From the NCBI GenBank assembly GCA_030737835.1, contig CM060849.1:8888268-8952267 (forward strand): a DNA stretch of 64,000 nucleotides, read 5' to 3'. The DNA is from Acorus gramineus. Its lineage: Eukaryota; Streptophyta; Magnoliopsida; Acorales; Acoraceae. The notes under the pieces are model-generated. The model was not told the origin of the DNA and did not search any database. It saw only the letters and a list, made by a program, of their open reading frames with translations. Position 1 is the stretch's first letter; each line of letters starts with the position of its first letter. This document shows, one piece after another, positions 60,796 through 64,000 of the stretch. Position numbers and translations under genes: made by a program.

Positions 60796-63034
60796 AAAAC
60801 AAAACACACATATAAAAAAAGATCTCTAGGCGGGCATAAGCACCGCCCGGCTTACCTTGTTACTTCTAAATCAATCATAAATGTTCTATCCATATTTAAG
60901 AAAGCCTATATCAATCATAAATGTTCTACCAATCATAATCCTTGTTACTTCTCCCATTCTGACCACCTTGCATTTGTGGAGGGGTAGAAAACAACGATCC
61001 GGGTCGGGTCGGGTCGGGTCGATTTTATAAAAAAAGAGTTTTTCACATACCTCGAGAACCGGTTCTTATTTATAGTGCCTTGGTGGATGTCTCTCTCCCA
61101 TTAGATGGATGGGGAGAGTCCTTCATTTAGGGAATTTAATGATAACTCTTGATTTGATATATTTGAAATTATGCTCGATCGTTGGGTATAAAGGGCTTGA
61201 CGGATCGGATCCACACTTGGTGGGCTGTCCGGGTCGCGGGCCCTCACTAATCGGGTCTTGGGTCACCTATACGTTGAGCATAGTTAATAGGTTTGAATTT
61301 TGACCCCTACACCTTGCCTCTGCCGCCTCCTCCGCCACATTTCCAACTACCCCCATCTTGCCTACTCCCAACCCGTCCCTACTAGTCCATTTACAACCCT
61401 ACTTGGAGTCCTCACACATTTGATTTCAGAAAAAAAACAAAAACAAAACAAGATCTATCTTCTTATAAGATATATCTATTATAAAAAATTTGAAGACCGA
61501 TTAATGGTATGAATCCATTTTCTAAAAAAATGAAAAATTATTTAAAGGTATGCCTTATTGGACCAGATGGAGGTATACAAAAAAAAATGCAGGGTGTAAG
61601 CAAGATAGCGTGTAAAAGTGTTTATATATAAATTATTTCTTGGAGATGTCATTTTTTATTCTTTTGTATATCCAAGAGGACAAAACTTTCAGTTATAAAT
61701 CTTAAAATTTACATATGATGTAGATACGAATCTTTATAGTTATATTTTTAATCTTCTATTATACAGGAAAACATCAGAAACTATGACTAAGTATTCATGT
61801 CCTTTTCGTTAAGAGAGATACAACATGTAAGACTAATCAAAGTTTCATATCATGTTCACAGAGTATAAAACTGGTATTTGTCAAACATCATATCCATGGC
61901 TTGATGGATCAATAGTTAATTATGTTCAAAACTAGGTTGAGTCCAGGTGTCTGTACACCATGGAAAGTTTGTTAGAATGTGGAATTTTTTAAAAATTGAT
62001 CTACATGAAATTTTTTAAAAAAGATCTGCATTTCATGTAATGATGAAATGTGTCTTACAAACAAAAAGTTTCTGTTAATGAGTGTCCTAATAACACTAGT
62101 TAAGAACTATTCATTAGCATTGATTTTAATCCAACCAATAGTTTCTAAAAAGAAACTAATGTGGTTCCATGATAAATTCTTAATCATAAAATTAATATTT
62201 GAAATATGCTTCCCTATAAAACATATGATGTTTTTATTTGTGTGCAAGATATTTTTAATGATTGTCATTTTAATTTTTCTCGTCTTGATTTTTTAAAATT
62301 TTAAAAAATATAAACACCTGTTTTTCAATATTTATATTTAAATATCATAAATAATATTTTTTATATTATCTTACAATGTAAAAAATGTATTGTTTTGTAA
62401 ATTTTTTAGAATGATAGTTTTGGATTTGTTAACAAAATATTAATTTATTTGAAGTTATTTATGCAATTAATTTTTTAAAAAAAGCAGTTAGGTCGGTTCC
62501 TATAATTAAATAAATGGCTCTTATCAAGTCTGTTGAGGGTACTTGTTAATGAAACCCCAAACAAAATATATACATGAATGAGTTGTATAAACTTTAAAAA
62601 TGTTTCGTCTAACAAATACACATACCTCATCACTTGAAAATACACACAGGACTGCATATAAAAATTGTGTGATAATACTCCCTTAAATCATCCAAATTAA
62701 ATGTATTTTATCACACATAAATACACATCCACAGGAAATACATATAAGACAAAATAAGTTAAAATTGGAACTGTGTATCGAAATCCTAATCATATATATT
62801 GTAAAAAAATGGGGAACTTAATTAGAGGCCCCTCGGGACACCTCTGTAAGAACAATAGATCTCTTAACTTTTTTTTGTTTTCTTTAGGTCCCTAAGTTAG
62901 TAGTGGTATTTTGTTTAGGTTCTTCCATCCATTCTTTTTTTTTTTCTCCCTTTTACCTCCAAGCGAACATGATCTATCACCCCCAACCTCTTTCTTTCTT
63001 CTCCAAACAACTCAACAAGCTGTGAAACCACCTC
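60796..63034. other. Intergenic, AT-rich, no gene
   Basis: A short GGGTC pentanucleotide repeat lies at about 61002-61020. Bases 61000-61320 are GC-richer with GGGTC/GACCC words at both sides and may be an old LTR or MITE. The rest is AT-rich without protein-like frames. Confidence 0.45.
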
Positions 63035-64000
63035 TGTAACGCCCCCGAATCTGCCACCCATATAAGGCGAGGGAGACGTGCGCTACATGTCATAAACCTC
63101 AAATCTCAAAGTAATCTAAGAGAATTTAACCATTATTCATCCAAGCATAAATAAATAATTAACTAAACTACACTGATAATTTATTATTTAAAACATCACT
63201 AGGATCTAAGAATAATTCATCCCAAGTTTGGATGATTACACACATAATAATTATTAAACTTAGCAATCTCTACGATTTTGCTGATGGAGCTAAGGAAAGT
63301 CTACTACATGCCAAAAGAAAGGCTTTATTCACCCCTAGTGAAAGCAAAACTAGACGATCAAGGACGACAACCCAAACTCGATCTTGCTAACGCCTTCGAG
63401 ATCCACAAACGCGACTACTCGATCCTCAAATCTGAAAGGGGAAAAGGAGGGGTGAGCTACAACACCCTCAGTGAATGGACTATCATTATCCTGCTAGTAC
63501 ATTTATAATCAAAATATAATAGTCATAAAATGTCCACAAAGACATGTAATATATCAAGAGAAAAATATACAAAAGAACCAACAAGACATGCAATAATATA
63601 TGTATACACACACAATCCTATCCAACATGATGCATGCAACACCATGAACACGCATGTCCGTCTTCGCAGCACCTAGCTCGCAGGGCCTTTCACAGGCATG
63701 GCCATGTAGACATAGCCACAAAGATTTAGGTGCTACGTTCTCGGACCTGGCCACATAGACGTACGCCCACCTAGACGTTGGCCACCAAGACCGAGCCACC
63801 TAGACGGAATGAGTGCATTGATAACCTATCAAATCTTCAAAATCACAAAAGAATAGAGCATGCACAATCTCAACATACCAATCATATCATGATAAATATA
63901 CCAACAAAAGCATGCTCACATTTTTATATCGAAACTAGCAGTTATATTTCATAAAATAAGACGGTCCTATCATGAATACATAATATATTCTTTTGAAACT
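63035..64000 (+). mobile_element. Start of a probable gypsy LTR, running off the window
   Basis: TGTAACGCCCCCGAATCTGCC-type starts (here from 63035) are characteristic of plant chromovirus gypsy LTRs, and an ATATAAGGCGAGGGAG stretch follows. The other end is outside the window, so neither target duplications nor internal genes could be checked. A frame at 63278-63508 is short and not recognised. Confidence 0.5.

Noticed and set aside
61002-61020. Telomere-like repeat
   Set aside because: The GGGTC unit is not the plant telomere TTTAGGG repeat and has only about four copies.

Overview
The window is nuclear DNA of a flowering plant. The genes have many short introns with GT..AG borders, the intergenic DNA is AT-rich and packed with plant transposon families, and several exons are GC-rich islands (carboxylesterase end, SPS exon 12, GDPD exon 1). 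The GC-rich exons lean towards a monocot or an early-branching angiosperm; the species cannot be fixed by reading alone.

Layout: (1) 1-377, 3' end of a carboxylesterase gene, cut by the window edge. (2) 2.9-13.1 kb, a stack of nested transposons. A non-autonomous Mutator-like element holds a truncated CACTA element with a dead tnp2 transposase gene. The CACTA element is split by a solo LTR (TSD GTTTC) and by a hAT element (8-bp TSD GTTCTTGC). The hAT element in turn carries a palindromic MITE with a perfect 9-bp TSD. (3) 13.1-18.7 kb, LTR remnants, a small Mutator-like element holding a decayed gene fragment, and a 2.2-kb solo LTR with internal 184-bp repeats. (4) 20.2-27.7 kb, an intact nine-exon gene for a U2AF35/ZRSR2-type CCCH zinc-finger splicing protein with an RS tail. 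(5) 31.0-37.5 kb, an intact 14-exon sucrose-phosphate synthase gene (1045 aa). (6) 37.5-46 kb, gene-poor, with MITEs, a foldback element, a G-run and a 5'-truncated LINE insertion with 14-bp TSDs. (7) 46.0-47.2 kb (-), an F-box gene broken by one stop and one frameshift. (8) 48.7-49.9 kb, two tandem foldback MITEs. (9) 52.1-57.0 kb, an intact nine-exon membrane-anchored glycerophosphodiester phosphodiesterase gene of GDPD4 type (326 aa). (10) 58.6-60.8 kb, a 2163-bp relative of the Mutator-like host of region 2, bounded by a perfect 9-bp TSD and containing five tandem hairpin units. (11) 63.0 kb to the end, the start of a probable gypsy LTR.

The three intact genes are unrelated housekeeping functions (pre-mRNA splicing, sucrose synthesis, phosphodiester/lipid phosphate turnover), each with its own promoter; nothing suggests a cluster. 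The most unusual structure is the Mutator-like family. Its subterminal region is an array of about 90-bp units, each able to fold into a hairpin, and its two copies share an unrecognised short reading frame. All exon borders were read by eye; for the three intact genes every exon joins in frame to a full-length product.
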